A stretch of DNA of 64,000 nucleotides from AV40 sp963817335 (GTDB lineage: Bacteria; Verrucomicrobiota; Verrucomicrobiia; Chthoniobacterales; UBA10450): positions 1,178,001-1,242,000 of the forward strand of contig CAWFNX010000005.1 of assembly GCA_963817335.1 (NCBI GenBank), in the 5' to 3' direction. The number at the start of each line of letters is the position of its first letter. Positions within the stretch are counted from its first letter, which is position 1. The position numbers were made by a program, and so were the translations under genes. Positions 49,583 through 57,713 of this stretch are shown one piece after another. The notes under the pieces were generated by a model. That model was not told where the DNA came from. It saw only the letters and a program-made list of their open reading frames with translations, and did not search any database.

Positions 49583-50998
49583 ATGGGTTTCGATTTGAAG
49601 GAAATCATCGCTGCGCGGCTCGGCGAAAATTACCAACTTCACGAGAAGCACTTGAACCGCACCCTGGTGCAAGCGCAGCGCGTCATTGGTTTCGATAAAG
49701 TCTATGCCCGGGCCGAAGGCGCGTACCTCTACGACATGGATACCACGCCATATCTCGATTTCCTGAGCGGCTATAGCGTTTTCAATATCGGCCGGAACCA
49801 TCCGTTGGTGAAAAAAGCGATCCGCGACGTGCTCGATCTCGACCTTCCGAACATGGTGCAGATGGATTGCTCGCTCTTGAGCGGTTTACTCGCGGAAGCG
49901 ATCACCAAACGCACGCCGCCACATTTGAACGCGGTCTTCTTTTGCAACTCCGGTACCGAAGCGATGGAGGGCGCGATCAAATTTGCCCGCGCCGCGACCG
50001 GACGGAAACGAATGATTTCATTGGCGAGCGCGTTCCACGGCTTGAGCGTTGGTTCGCTCTCGTTGATGGGCTGCGAAAGTTTTACCGAGGGCTTCGGCCC
50101 GCTGATGGAAGGCTTCGATGCCCGCGTGCCACTAGACGATCTCGAATCGCTTGAGCGCGAATTAAAATCGCGCGATGTGGCCGCGTTCGTGATCGAAACG
50201 GTTCAAGGCAAAGGCTGCCAAACGCCGAAGACAGATTTCTTCCCGCGCGCGCAGGAGCTTTGCCGCAAATACGGGACGCTCCTGATTTCCGACGAAGTTC
50301 AGACCGGGCTTGGTCGCACCGGAAAAATGTTCGGGTTCGAGCATTGGAATTTGGAGCCGGACATCATTACCCTCGCGAAAACGCTGAGCGGTGGCTACGT
50401 CCCGTGCGGTGCAATTGTCACCCGACGCGACATTTACCAGAAAACTTTTTCACGAATGGACCGCTGTGTCGTTCATTCGACCACGTTCGGCCGCAACAAT
50501 CTCGCGATGGCGTGTGGTCTGGCGTCCCTGGAAGTGATAGACAACGAAAACTTGATCGAGAACTCTGCCAAAATGGGCGCGCTCTTGATGGAGAAAGTCG
50601 ACGCGCTGAAGACCAAGCATTCGTTCATCAAGGAAGTTCGCGGCAAAGGCTTGATGATCGGGATCGAGTTTCACGAGCCGAGCGAGTTCAAGCTCAAGAT
50701 GGCTTGGAAACTCCTGCACAAGATCGACAAGGTGCTGTTCGCGCAAATGATCGTGACCCAAATGCTGAGCAAGCATCGCATTCTGACTCAGGTGGCGGGT
50801 CACGCGATGGACGTGATGAAGATTCTGCCGCCGCTCATCATCGGCGAAAAAGAAGTCGACATGTTCGTGAACGCGCTGGACGAAGTGCTCACTGAATGCC
50901 GTAAATTCCCCGGCCCGATGTGGGAGCTCGGCAACAACTTCGTCAAAGCCGCTCTCGGGTCGCGTAAATCGGACGAGCTGAAGCCAGTCTCGGCGTAA
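49583..50998 (+). CDS. HpnO-like class III aminotransferase
   Basis: Class III PLP aminotransferases move an amino group between keto acids or sugars; HpnO aminates bacteriohopane side chains. The 471-residue protein has YLDFLSGYSVFNIGRNHP, FFCNSGTEAMEGAIKFARAA, the LLISDEVQTGLGRTGKMFGF metal/PLP-Asp box and the Schiff-base Lys in LAKTLSGGYVPCGA. From family memory the closest match is the HpnO group (YGFDKVYARAEG start and a long C-terminal tail). The squalene-synthase-like gene at 3.0 kb fits hopanoid synthesis. The stop overlaps a degenerate attC site. Confidence 0.85.
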   Translation: MGFDLKEIIAARLGENYQLHEKHLNRTLVQAQRVIGFDKVYARAEGAYLYDMDTTPYLDFLSGYSVFNIGRNHPLVKKAIRDVLDLDLPNMVQMDCSLLSGLLAEAITKRTPPHLNAVFFCNSGTEAMEGAIKFARAATGRKRMISLASAFHGLSVGSLSLMGCESFTEGFGPLMEGFDARVPLDDLESLERELKSRDVAAFVIETVQGKGCQTPKTDFFPRAQELCRKYGTLLISDEVQTGLGRTGKMFGFEHWNLEPDIITLAKTLSGGYVPCGAIVTRRDIYQKTFSRMDRCVVHSTTFGRNNLAMACGLASLEVIDNENLIENSAKMGALLMEKVDALKTKHSFIKEVRGKGLMIGIEFHEPSEFKLKMAWKLLHKIDKVLFAQMIVTQMLSKHRILTQVAGHAMDVMKILPPLIIGEKEVDMFVNALDEVLTECRKFPGPMWELGNNFVKAALGSRKSDELKPVSA

Positions 50999-51074
50999 TT
51001 ATGAAGCAAAACCGTGTTAGGCCGGAAAATCCCGTAATTAAAGGCGGGAAAATTCGGCCTACTTCTCGTTAGAC
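50993..51074 (+). other. Degenerate attC-like site at the aminotransferase stop
   Basis: R' is GTTAGAC (51068-51074) with the usual CTTCTC just before it. A weak R'' GCGTAAT (50993-50999) overlaps the stop codon, and ATGAAGC-AAAACCG could be a degenerate L''. The centre carries a TAGGCCG...CGGCCTA inverted repeat. The right half is convincing; the left half is not. Confidence 0.5.
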
Positions 51075-51509
51075 GTGCGAGCGCCTGCCTCTTTTGCCCA
51101 CGCAGAAAAGCATTTGCGTGCTGTTCTCACCAAGCATGGCTGGCCGAGCAAAGTATCTTGGCCCGCCGCTAGCGATCTGCGGGTCCGAGATTCGCACGTT
51201 GTGCTCCGCAGCCCGGTGAGCCCAGCGGGCCGCGAAGAGGCGGCTCACCGCTACGCCTCTGCATATGCATCTCACAGCAACATCACGATCGCAGTCATCG
51301 CTCATACGCTAGGCGTCGTTTTCTCCGTTATCCACGCTGCGCAGCCAGCGACAATCAAAGGCAAAGCGCAGCTGGATATTCAGTTCTTAGACTTCCCCTT
51401 TCGTAAACACGCTGTGAGACGCCCTAATGTTCTTTGGCGACTTGCCGACGCAGCAAAGCATCCGATTGTTATACAAAGTCTTGCGAGTTTATCACCCGAA
51501 GACGTCTAA
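51075..51509 (+). CDS. Putative cassette gene of unknown function
   Basis: The 144-residue frame begins with a GTG directly after the R' box at 51068-51074, and its TAA stop is inside the R'' box of the next attC (51504-51510), as in cassette genes. It has a possible hydrophobic part (NITIAVIAHTLGVVFSVIHA) in the middle and no family that I recognise. No ribosome site is visible, so the true start may be internal. Confidence 0.5.
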   Translation: MRAPASFAHAEKHLRAVLTKHGWPSKVSWPAASDLRVRDSHVVLRSPVSPAGREEAAHRYASAYASHSNITIAVIAHTLGVVFSVIHAAQPATIKGKAQLDIQFLDFPFRKHAVRRPNVLWRLADAAKHPIVIQSLASLSPEDV

Positions 51510-51626
51510 CCAATCGATGGAGCTAACGACCACCCGGCACGTGTTCACATTTATATTAGTTAGTACATTTCCACTGCGATTGAGACTCGGTTTCCGTGGC
51601 CGTAGCTCATTTCTTTCTCGTTAGAC
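51504..51626 (+). other. attC site 9 (second locus)
   Basis: R'' is GTCTAAC (51504-51510) and R' is GTTAGAC (51620-51626). L'' GATGGAGCTAACG pairs with L' CGTAGCTCATTTC. Length is 123 bp. It resembles attC site 5 of the main array, 42 kb away. Confidence 0.82.
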
Positions 51627-51967
51627 GGGTACGCAGGACAACCAAAGGTTTTACTAATTCTTGCGCCGAGCTAAAGCCTCTCGGTGACCAATCAAGTCAC
51701 TTAAATTCGCTACGCTTCAGCACACGGGCCACCCACATCCAGCGTTGTCCTCGATCAACCTCATCACGCGTTCGCGGGAGTACGAAATCGAGTTAGAAAC
51801 GCGACCAAGCTCGGCTCTGACAGAAACTACCCCGATTTGCCGATCGTTCCAGATTCGCCGTTGTCGATCTTTTCATCAGATGAATTGACAAACCTCGTTG
51901 GTTTCCGGCCAAACTGGGCGATTGAGGGGAAGAGAGGGGGAAGCTGGCAGCTTCGCCTACAGAGTTT
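51627..51967. other. Non-coding interval after attC site 9
   Basis: No supported gene, terminator or repeat other than a short GGGGAAGCTGGCAGCTTCG inverted stretch (about 51938-51956), the remains of a GTAG-type palindrome just before the next gene. Confidence 0.5.
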
Positions 51968-52474
51968 ATGTCGCTCCAACAATTAGCTGATCTTGCGCAA
52001 ATAATTGGCGCGATGGCCGTGGTCATTTCGCTATTCTACGTTGGATTTCAGATCAAGAGGAACACGAGCGCGGTTCGTTCCGCGACCGCGCAAGCCGTCC
52101 ACGATAACTATGCCGATTGGTACATGAATTTGATGGGCGATCGAGAGCTTAACCAGATCGCGATTAAGGGACTAAAGGAGTACTCGTCATTGGATGAAAC
52201 AGAGAAGGCGCAATTCATCGAGACTTTCATGGCGTTTATTTCTTTTTCGCAGAATGCCTTTTACCAATGGACAGAAAAGGCATTGTCTCCTCCGCTTTGG
52301 GCTGGCTGGGAGTTGCTCACCATGAATTTGCTCGCTTCACCCGGTGGCAAAGAGTTTTGGAAGGAACGAGGGTATGTTTTCGGGAAGGAATACCGGGACT
52401 ACGTGGAGAAAGTCATTTTAACGAGGCAGCCACATCCTGAAGCCAGGCCGCTCGGCGCTTTTAAGATCGGCTGA
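51968..52474 (+). CDS. Small membrane-anchored protein, paralogue B
   Basis: The 168-residue protein has an N-terminal membrane helix (ADLAQIIGAMAVVISLFYVGFQI), then a helical soluble part with GLKEYSSLDETEKAQFIET and a WAGWELL segment. It shares the plan of the next gene and of 31785-32294. It lies 342 bp after the last attC box and 5 bp before paralogue C, so it is in the same operon as C. Function unknown. Confidence 0.75.
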   Translation: MSLQQLADLAQIIGAMAVVISLFYVGFQIKRNTSAVRSATAQAVHDNYADWYMNLMGDRELNQIAIKGLKEYSSLDETEKAQFIETFMAFISFSQNAFYQWTEKALSPPLWAGWELLTMNLLASPGGKEFWKERGYVFGKEYRDYVEKVILTRQPHPEARPLGAFKIG

Positions 52475-52479
52475 ATCTG

Positions 52480-52953
52480 ATGTCGCTCCCGGAATTATCT
52501 GATCTCGCGCAAATAGTTGCCGCCGTTGGTGTGATTGCCTCGCTTGTCTTTGTTGGCTTGCAGATCAAGCACAACACGGCCGCGCTTCAGCGCAACGAGC
52601 ATAATTCTACGATGGCGCAGTGGACGGTGATCCGTCAGGCGATCGCGACAAACCGTGACATCGCCGAATTGATGACTGCTGGTCTTCGCGGTGAGAGCGC
52701 GTTGGATGCGGCCGATCAACTGAGGCTGGAGCACTTTCTGGGCGAAAATCTTTGGGCATCTTTTCATATCTGGGATAGAACGCAGCGCGGAGTTTTTCCG
52801 AAGGGCACGTTCGAGTTTTCGACCGGACAACACTTGAAGGACATACTCGGCACGGCGCGCGGCGGGGCTTGGTGGCGCACCGCCAAGAAATCGGCTTTCC
52901 CTCCGCCTTTCGTCGCGGATGTGGATGCGTTGCTCGTCGAGGACACTGGGTAG
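52480..52953 (+). CDS. Small membrane-anchored protein, paralogue C
   Basis: The 157-residue protein repeats the start of paralogue B (LSDLAQIVAAVGVIASLVFVGLQIKHNT), with the middle helical part GLRGESALDAADQLRLEHFL and a C-terminal region rich in Trp and Pro. It follows paralogue B after 5 bp. It is likely a tandem duplication that diverged. Function unknown. Confidence 0.75.
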   Translation: MSLPELSDLAQIVAAVGVIASLVFVGLQIKHNTAALQRNEHNSTMAQWTVIRQAIATNRDIAELMTAGLRGESALDAADQLRLEHFLGENLWASFHIWDRTQRGVFPKGTFEFSTGQHLKDILGTARGGAWWRTAKKSAFPPPFVADVDALLVEDTG

Positions 52954-53018
52954 CCGTCGACGGCAAGCGGCCGCCTTCGTAGCTACGGCGTGCCAAAGAG
53001 CGCTTGCCCTACAATTTC

Positions 53019-53076
53019 AGGTGGATCGCGATGTCCCTATCGCGATCAAACGCGCTCGGGGGGCACGTTCCACCCT
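53019..53076. repeat. GGTGGA...TCCACC palindromic repeat, copy 2
   Basis: AGGTGGATCGCG at the left and CACGTTCCACC at the right, with an inner GATCGCGATGTCCCTATCGCG hairpin-like part. Related to 49466-49529. Confidence 0.6.
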
Positions 53077-53140
53077 CACGAGGCATCCAAGATTTCTCGT
53101 TGTCGACGGTGCGAGCGGGGCGTACGTTTTGGAACAGGAA

Positions 53141-53201
53141 CTGTAGGGGAGGCGTTGCCTCCCGTTTAGATCGATTGGGAAGCTGGCAGCTTCCCCTACA
53201 G
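53141..53201. repeat. GTAG...CTAC palindromic element upstream of transaldolase
   Basis: CTGTAGGGGAGG pairs with GGAAGCTTCCCCTACAG-type ends; inner hairpins are GGAGGCGTTGCCTCC and GGGAAGCTGGCAGCTTCCC. It ends 18 bp before the transaldolase start and lies in an upstream open frame, so the longer start is not used. Confidence 0.8.
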
Positions 53202-53219
53202 AAAAATGGAGGATCTATT

Positions 53220-54209
53220 ATGAGCACCGCTATAGCTGAAGAGAAAAAAACGAAGCTGAATCAGCTCGAGCAACTGAAAGAATTCACCAAGGTCGTGGCC
53301 GATACGGCCGATTTTGAGTCGATCAAGGATTTCAAGCCGGAGGACGCGACGACCAACCCGAGTTTGGTTTACGCTGCCACCCAAAAAAAGCAATACGGGC
53401 GGCTGCTGGACGAAGTTTTGAAGGACCGAAAGAACTCCGGACTCAGCGGGCGCGCCCAGATCGAAGACATTTGCGATCATCTTCTGGTTCAGTTCGGCAC
53501 CGACATTTTGCAGATCGTACCCGGACGGGTTTCAACCGAGACCGACGCGCGACTGTCCTACAACGTCGGAGGTTCGATCAAGAAAGCGCGGCGGCTGATC
53601 GAACTTTATGAGAAGAAGAAAATTCCGCGCGAGCGTGTACTAATTAAGATTGCGTCGACTTGGGAAGGATTACTCGCGGCTGAGCAACTGCAGAAGGAAG
53701 GGATCTTTTGTAATCTCACGTTAATGTTTTCGCTGGTCCAGGCGGTCCGGGCGGCGGAGGCCAAAGTGCAACTGATTTCGCCTTTTGTCGGCCGGATTTA
53801 CGATTGGTACAAGGCGCATGAGAAACGCGATTACACCGGGCCCGAAGATCCCGGAGTGCAATCGGTCACTGAGATTTACGCCTACTACAAGAGATTCGAT
53901 ATCCCGACCGAAGTGATGGGCGCGAGTTTTCGCAATACCGGGCAAATCCGCGAGCTGGCCGGTTGCGATTGCCTGACCATCAGCCCCGAGTTGATGGAGG
54001 AGCTTTCAAAATCGAACGACCCACTCGAGCGCAAACTTGATCCCAAAAAGGCGAAGTCGGCAAAGATCGAGAAGCTTGATCTGGACGAAAAAAAGTTCCG
54101 ATGGCTTCTGAACGAGAACGCGATGGCCTACGAGAAAACGGGCGAGGGGATCCGCAAATTCGCGGCCGACGTAGTGAAGCTCGAAAAATTCGTGGCGAGC
54201 AAAATATAG
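53220..54209 (+). CDS. tal: Transaldolase
   Basis: Transaldolase transfers a dihydroxyacetone unit between sugar phosphates in the pentose-phosphate pathway. The 329-residue protein has the TTNPSLVYAA substrate motif, the VPGRVSTETDARLSY box, the Schiff-base Lys in RVLIKIASTWEG (about residue 142), the GIFCNLTLMFS stretch and ISPFVGRIYDWYKA. A GGAGGA ribosome site precedes the ATG at 53220. No other pentose-phosphate gene is adjacent. Confidence 0.96.
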   Translation: MSTAIAEEKKTKLNQLEQLKEFTKVVADTADFESIKDFKPEDATTNPSLVYAATQKKQYGRLLDEVLKDRKNSGLSGRAQIEDICDHLLVQFGTDILQIVPGRVSTETDARLSYNVGGSIKKARRLIELYEKKKIPRERVLIKIASTWEGLLAAEQLQKEGIFCNLTLMFSLVQAVRAAEAKVQLISPFVGRIYDWYKAHEKRDYTGPEDPGVQSVTEIYAYYKRFDIPTEVMGASFRNTGQIRELAGCDCLTISPELMEELSKSNDPLERKLDPKKAKSAKIEKLDLDEKKFRWLLNENAMAYEKTGEGIRKFAADVVKLEKFVASKI

Positions 54210-54261
54210 GTAGTGGCGGTTCACCGAACCGCCATGGCGATTGAGGTCAATCGCCGCTACC
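54209..54261. repeat. GTAG...CTAC palindromic element, near-identical to 14258-14310
   Basis: This 53-bp element (GGTAGTGGCGG...CGCCGCTACC) differs from the copy at 14258 at one base (T instead of C in the left end). It starts at the last base of the transaldolase stop codon. A truncated CTCTT repeat follows at 54269-54300. Confidence 0.85.
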
Positions 54262-54329
54262 TGGGCTACCTCTTCCTCTTAGCCTGAGCTAATGGGGAAG
54301 GTTTAAGATTAGGCGGAGCCGAAGAGTCG

Positions 54330-54797
54330 ATGTTCAACATTGTTTTAGTCGAGCCGGAGATTCCGCCGAACACCGGCAACGTTGGCCGATTGTGCCTGGC
54401 GACGGAATCCACCCTCCACTTAGTGAAGCCACTCGGCTTTTCGCTGGATGATCGGCAACTCAAACGAGCTGGACTGGATTATTGGCCGGACGTGGATATT
54501 AAAATCTGGGATTCCTTGCCTGCCCTGATGGACGCGAAAAACGCCCGGGACCGGTGTTTTTTCGTGACCACCAAGACCAAGCAGGCCTACTGGGACGTCA
54601 AATTCCGTCCCGGCGATTACCTGGTTTTTGGCCGGGAGACCAAAGGCTTACCGGAGAGCCTGCTTGGGGCCCACCCGGGGAGTTGCATTACCATCCCGAT
54701 GCACGGCACTCGGAGCTTGAACTTGGCCACGGCGGTTGCGATTGTTCTGTTTGAAGCAGTTCGCCAGCAACGACCTGGCAAAGACGGTGTTGAATAA
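54330..54797 (+). CDS. trmL: tRNA (cytidine/uridine-34-2'-O)-methyltransferase
   Basis: TrmL methylates the ribose of the wobble base in tRNA-Leu. The 155-residue SPOUT protein shows VEPEIPPNTGNVGRLC at the N-terminus, LVKPLGFSLDD, the SAM-binding knot region YLVFGRETKGLP and the C-terminal IPMHGTRSLNLATAVAIVLFE, all diagnostic. Confidence 0.94.
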   Translation: MFNIVLVEPEIPPNTGNVGRLCLATESTLHLVKPLGFSLDDRQLKRAGLDYWPDVDIKIWDSLPALMDAKNARDRCFFVTTKTKQAYWDVKFRPGDYLVFGRETKGLPESLLGAHPGSCITIPMHGTRSLNLATAVAIVLFEAVRQQRPGKDGVE

Positions 54798-54851
54798 GTC
54801 AATACCCTACAATGTCTAACAAATCGCAGGAGGCTTAGTTAACTTACATAT

Positions 54852-55721
54852 ATGAGAATACTCTTAACTCTAACTTGTTGTGTTGGGCTCGCTCTGTTTG
54901 CGGGCGCAGCGCAGCAGAACAACAATAATAATCAGCAGAACAAAAAGAAGGGCGGCGGCAACGCGCCAGTCGCGACTCAGCAGACCGGGAAGAAATTCAA
55001 AACTACCGGCACGGGCACGAACACTCAGGGCCAGAAGTTCCAACAAACGAATAAGTTCCAACAAACGAACAAGTTCCAACAAACGAATACGACCGGGAAG
55101 TACAACGCTAATAAATACAACGCCAACAAACTGAAGACGACCGGTCAGGGCAATTTGGCACCGGCCAGCGGGACCTCGTTCAACAAGACGAAGAACGTCA
55201 ACATCAACAAGAACGTTAACGTCAACAAGAACTACAAGGTCCAGAAGTTCAATCTCGGCAACCAGCCGAACGGGAAATATCAGGCGGTGAAGTTCAATCA
55301 GAACTACAAGATCGCCGGAGCCCAGAAGTGGAACGGTTCAAAGTACGTGGTGTTCAAGAATTACCACCCGCAGTGGCAGAATCAGTGGTGGTGGTCGCAT
55401 CATTACAACCACATCAGCATCGTGTTCGGCGCACCCTACTACTGGAACGCCGGCTACTGGTATCCCGCTTGGGGATACGATCCGGGCGCGAGCTACTATT
55501 TTGACGGCCCGATCTACGCCTCGAATCCGGACATAGATCCCGGTCAGGTGGTCGCCAATGTGCAGTCCGCCTTGCAGCAACAGGGATATTATCAGGGCGA
55601 CATTGACGGAGTCCTTGGACCGCAAACCCGCGCGGCCCTGGCTGAATATCAGTCCGCCCAAGGCATCGAACCGACCGGCGCGATCGACGAGCCGACCTTG
55701 GAAACGCTCGGAATGGCCTAA
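54852..55721 (+). CDS. Secreted Asn/Gln/Lys-rich protein with C-terminal peptidoglycan-binding domain
   Basis: The 289-residue protein has a signal peptide (residues 1-20), then a very Asn/Gln/Lys/Thr-rich region (about residues 21-165). That region includes three tandem copies of FQQTNK and further NKNVNVNKN-type repeats. An aromatic middle part (WQNQWWWSHHYNHISIVFG) follows, then a PG-binding-1 domain (VQSALQQQGYYQGDIDGVLG, RAALAEYQSAQGIEPTGAID). It probably attaches to the cell wall. The composition resembles prion-like or spore-coat-type low-complexity proteins. A strong terminator follows. Confidence 0.85.
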   Translation: MRILLTLTCCVGLALFAGAAQQNNNNNQQNKKKGGGNAPVATQQTGKKFKTTGTGTNTQGQKFQQTNKFQQTNKFQQTNTTGKYNANKYNANKLKTTGQGNLAPASGTSFNKTKNVNINKNVNVNKNYKVQKFNLGNQPNGKYQAVKFNQNYKIAGAQKWNGSKYVVFKNYHPQWQNQWWWSHHYNHISIVFGAPYYWNAGYWYPAWGYDPGASYYFDGPIYASNPDIDPGQVVANVQSALQQQGYYQGDIDGVLGPQTRAALAEYQSAQGIEPTGAIDEPTLETLGMA

Positions 55722-55742
55722 CGAAAGCTTAGTTTAATCCTG

Positions 55743-55778
55743 AAATCGCCGCGGAGTTTTCCGCGGCGATTTTTTTTT
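55743..55778 (+). terminator. Intrinsic terminator after the PG-binding protein gene
   Basis: AAATCGCCGCGGA pairs with TCCGCGGCGATTT around a GTTT loop, followed by eight or more T. Confidence 0.92.
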
Positions 55779-55808
55779 GAGCAAGAGGAAGAGCAAGAGG
55801 AAGAGATT
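55779..55808. repeat. AAGAG repeat arm directly after a terminator
   Basis: GAGCAAGAGGAAGAGCAAG is the right-arm type of the CTCTT/AAGAG repeat family; no left arm is present here. Confidence 0.5.
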
Positions 55809-55834
55809 GAAAGATGGCGAAGTTGGCGGAGTAA

Positions 55835-56512
55835 TTGTCCGTGCCGCAGCCACCGCATCTCATCGCCCGCGATTTGTTTCAATCGTTCCGGATGGGATCG
55901 CGCCGGATTGAAGTGCTCCGTGGAATTTCTCTCGACGTCGCGCTCGGAGAGATCATTTTTATTTGCGGCGCGTCCGGCGCGGGGAAAACGACCTTACTTT
56001 ATACCCTGGCCGGGTTGGAGCGGCCGGAATCGGGCACGGTGGAATTCGAAGGACGCAGTCTTTACAACGGCCCGTCGTCTGCCGAAGCGCGCTTCCGGAA
56101 CAAAAAAATGGGCTTTGTTTTTCAAGGTTACTTTTTGCTGCCGGAATTGACCGCGCTGGAAAATGTCTCGTTGCCGGGAATGATCGGCGGCAACCCAGCT
56201 CGAAAAGCGGCCGAGGAAAGTCTCGCGGCTGTCGGTTTGGCCGATCGGATGCAGCATTTGCCGGCGGAACTCTCCGGCGGCGAACAGCAACGGGTGGCGA
56301 TCGCGCGGGCCCTGGTCAATGACCCCGACATCATCTTTGCCGATGAACCGACCGGGAATCTTGATTCCACTACCGGTGGAGCGATTGTCGATCTTCTGTT
56401 GAAGCTGGCGCGCGAACGTGGAAAAAGCCTGCTCATTGTGACCCACGACACCGGGCTCGCCACGCGCGGCGATCGTGATTTGCACATTAAGGACGGCCAA
56501 CTCGAAAGTTAA
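55835..56512 (+). CDS. ABC transporter ATP-binding protein (LolD/MacB-type)
   Basis: The 225-residue ATPase has Walker A GASGAGKTTLL (residues 45-52), Q-loop FVFQGYFLLPELT, signature LSGGEQQRVAIARAL, Walker B DIIFADEPTGNLDS and H-loop IVTHD, all intact. The ELTALENVSLPGMI region resembles LolD-type lipoprotein-release ATPases. The matching permease is not adjacent. The start is ambiguous (TTG at 55835 or GTG at 55841). Confidence 0.9.
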   Translation: MSVPQPPHLIARDLFQSFRMGSRRIEVLRGISLDVALGEIIFICGASGAGKTTLLYTLAGLERPESGTVEFEGRSLYNGPSSAEARFRNKKMGFVFQGYFLLPELTALENVSLPGMIGGNPARKAAEESLAAVGLADRMQHLPAELSGGEQQRVAIARALVNDPDIIFADEPTGNLDSTTGGAIVDLLLKLARERGKSLLIVTHDTGLATRGDRDLHIKDGQLES

Positions 56513-56638
56513 AGGGTTGCATTGTTACAACGTGAGAATATTCGGTTGCTTTTGTAACTTTGTAACAAATCACTTTTTAACGCTTTGATTTTTGTCGCTT
56601 GAATTGCGCCCCGAAAGACGGAGATTTTTCCTGCGATT

Positions 56639-57619
56639 ATGAAAACATCTAATCCTGGCGGTGCGGTGATTGACCAACCTAAATCACGCGAGGCGGTAAA
56701 ACCGGTGGTCGATAAAGCGGGGGTGGTGAAGCCTGCGGCGAAGGAGTCGAAGATTTACATCGACGGGAAATTTTATTCGGAAGCCGACGCGAAGGTTTCT
56801 GTGTTCGATCATGGCCTGCTTTATGGCGACGGAATTTTTGAGGGAATTCGTTTTTACAATGGCCGCGTTTTTCGTTTGGAAGAGCATCTCGAGCGGTTAT
56901 GGGATTCGGCCCGATCGATTTGTTTACAGGTCCCGATGTCTCAGCGCGCGATGGGTGAGGCTTTGCTAGAGACGATTCGGCAGAACAATCTCCGTGACGG
57001 TTACATTCGTCTGATTGTGACTCGTGGTGTCGGCAATCTTGGTTTGAACCCGGAGCAGTGCAAAAAGCCGAGCGTGATCATCATCACGGCCCAAATCGCG
57101 TTGTATCCGGAAGCCGTTTATCGCAATGGCCTCAGTGTGGTGACTTGCGCGACGCGACGGACAAATCCAAGCGCGCTCAATCCGGCGGTCAAGTCGCTCA
57201 ACTATTTGAATAACGTGATGGCCCGGATCGAGGCGACGCAGGCAAACGCAGACGAAGGATTGATGCTGAACGACGAGGGGAACGTCGCGGAATGCACGGC
57301 CGACAACGTTTTTATTATTAAGCGCGGACAAATTTTCACCCCGCCGACCACGGCCGGTGCGTTGCGCGGCATTACCCGGGCGGTTGTATTTGAAATCGCG
57401 GCCGAGACCGGGATCAGGGTCGTAGACGCAGATATTACCCGCCATGACGTGTTTGTGGCGGACGAAGCGTTTTTAACCGGGACCGCGGCCGAAATCATTC
57501 CCGTGGTGAAAGCCGATGGCCGGCCGATCGGCACCGGCAAACCCGGACCGATTACGATGCGAATGATTTCGCGTTTCCGGGAAATAACCCGAGAGACAGG
57601 AACGCCGATTTATACCTGA
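56639..57619 (+). CDS. ilvE: Branched-chain amino acid aminotransferase
   Basis: This class IV PLP enzyme makes or breaks down Leu, Ile and Val. The 326-residue protein has a charged 35-residue N-terminal extension, then the family box VFDHGLLYGDGIFEGIRFYNG, RLEEHLERL, the Schiff-base KSLNYLNN and EGNVAECTADNVFIIK. The extension is unusual for bacterial IlvE. It may act alone, as no other ilv genes are adjacent. D-amino-acid or ADC-lyase-type members of the family cannot be excluded. Confidence 0.86.
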   Translation: MKTSNPGGAVIDQPKSREAVKPVVDKAGVVKPAAKESKIYIDGKFYSEADAKVSVFDHGLLYGDGIFEGIRFYNGRVFRLEEHLERLWDSARSICLQVPMSQRAMGEALLETIRQNNLRDGYIRLIVTRGVGNLGLNPEQCKKPSVIIITAQIALYPEAVYRNGLSVVTCATRRTNPSALNPAVKSLNYLNNVMARIEATQANADEGLMLNDEGNVAECTADNVFIIKRGQIFTPPTTAGALRGITRAVVFEIAAETGIRVVDADITRHDVFVADEAFLTGTAAEIIPVVKADGRPIGTGKPGPITMRMISRFREITRETGTPIYT

Positions 57620-57713
57620 GAACGGTCCGCAAAAAATCGATATCGGCGCGAAAGGTGCTCGACAAACTCACGGCTTGAATGTTTTAAGCGTGTAAGTGGT
57701 CTAAGAGGTAGAA

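Noticed and set aside
53004..53219. N-terminal extension of transaldolase
   Set aside because: The upstream open frame consists of two palindromic repeats and lacks a ribosome site; the ATG at 53220 has a strong one.
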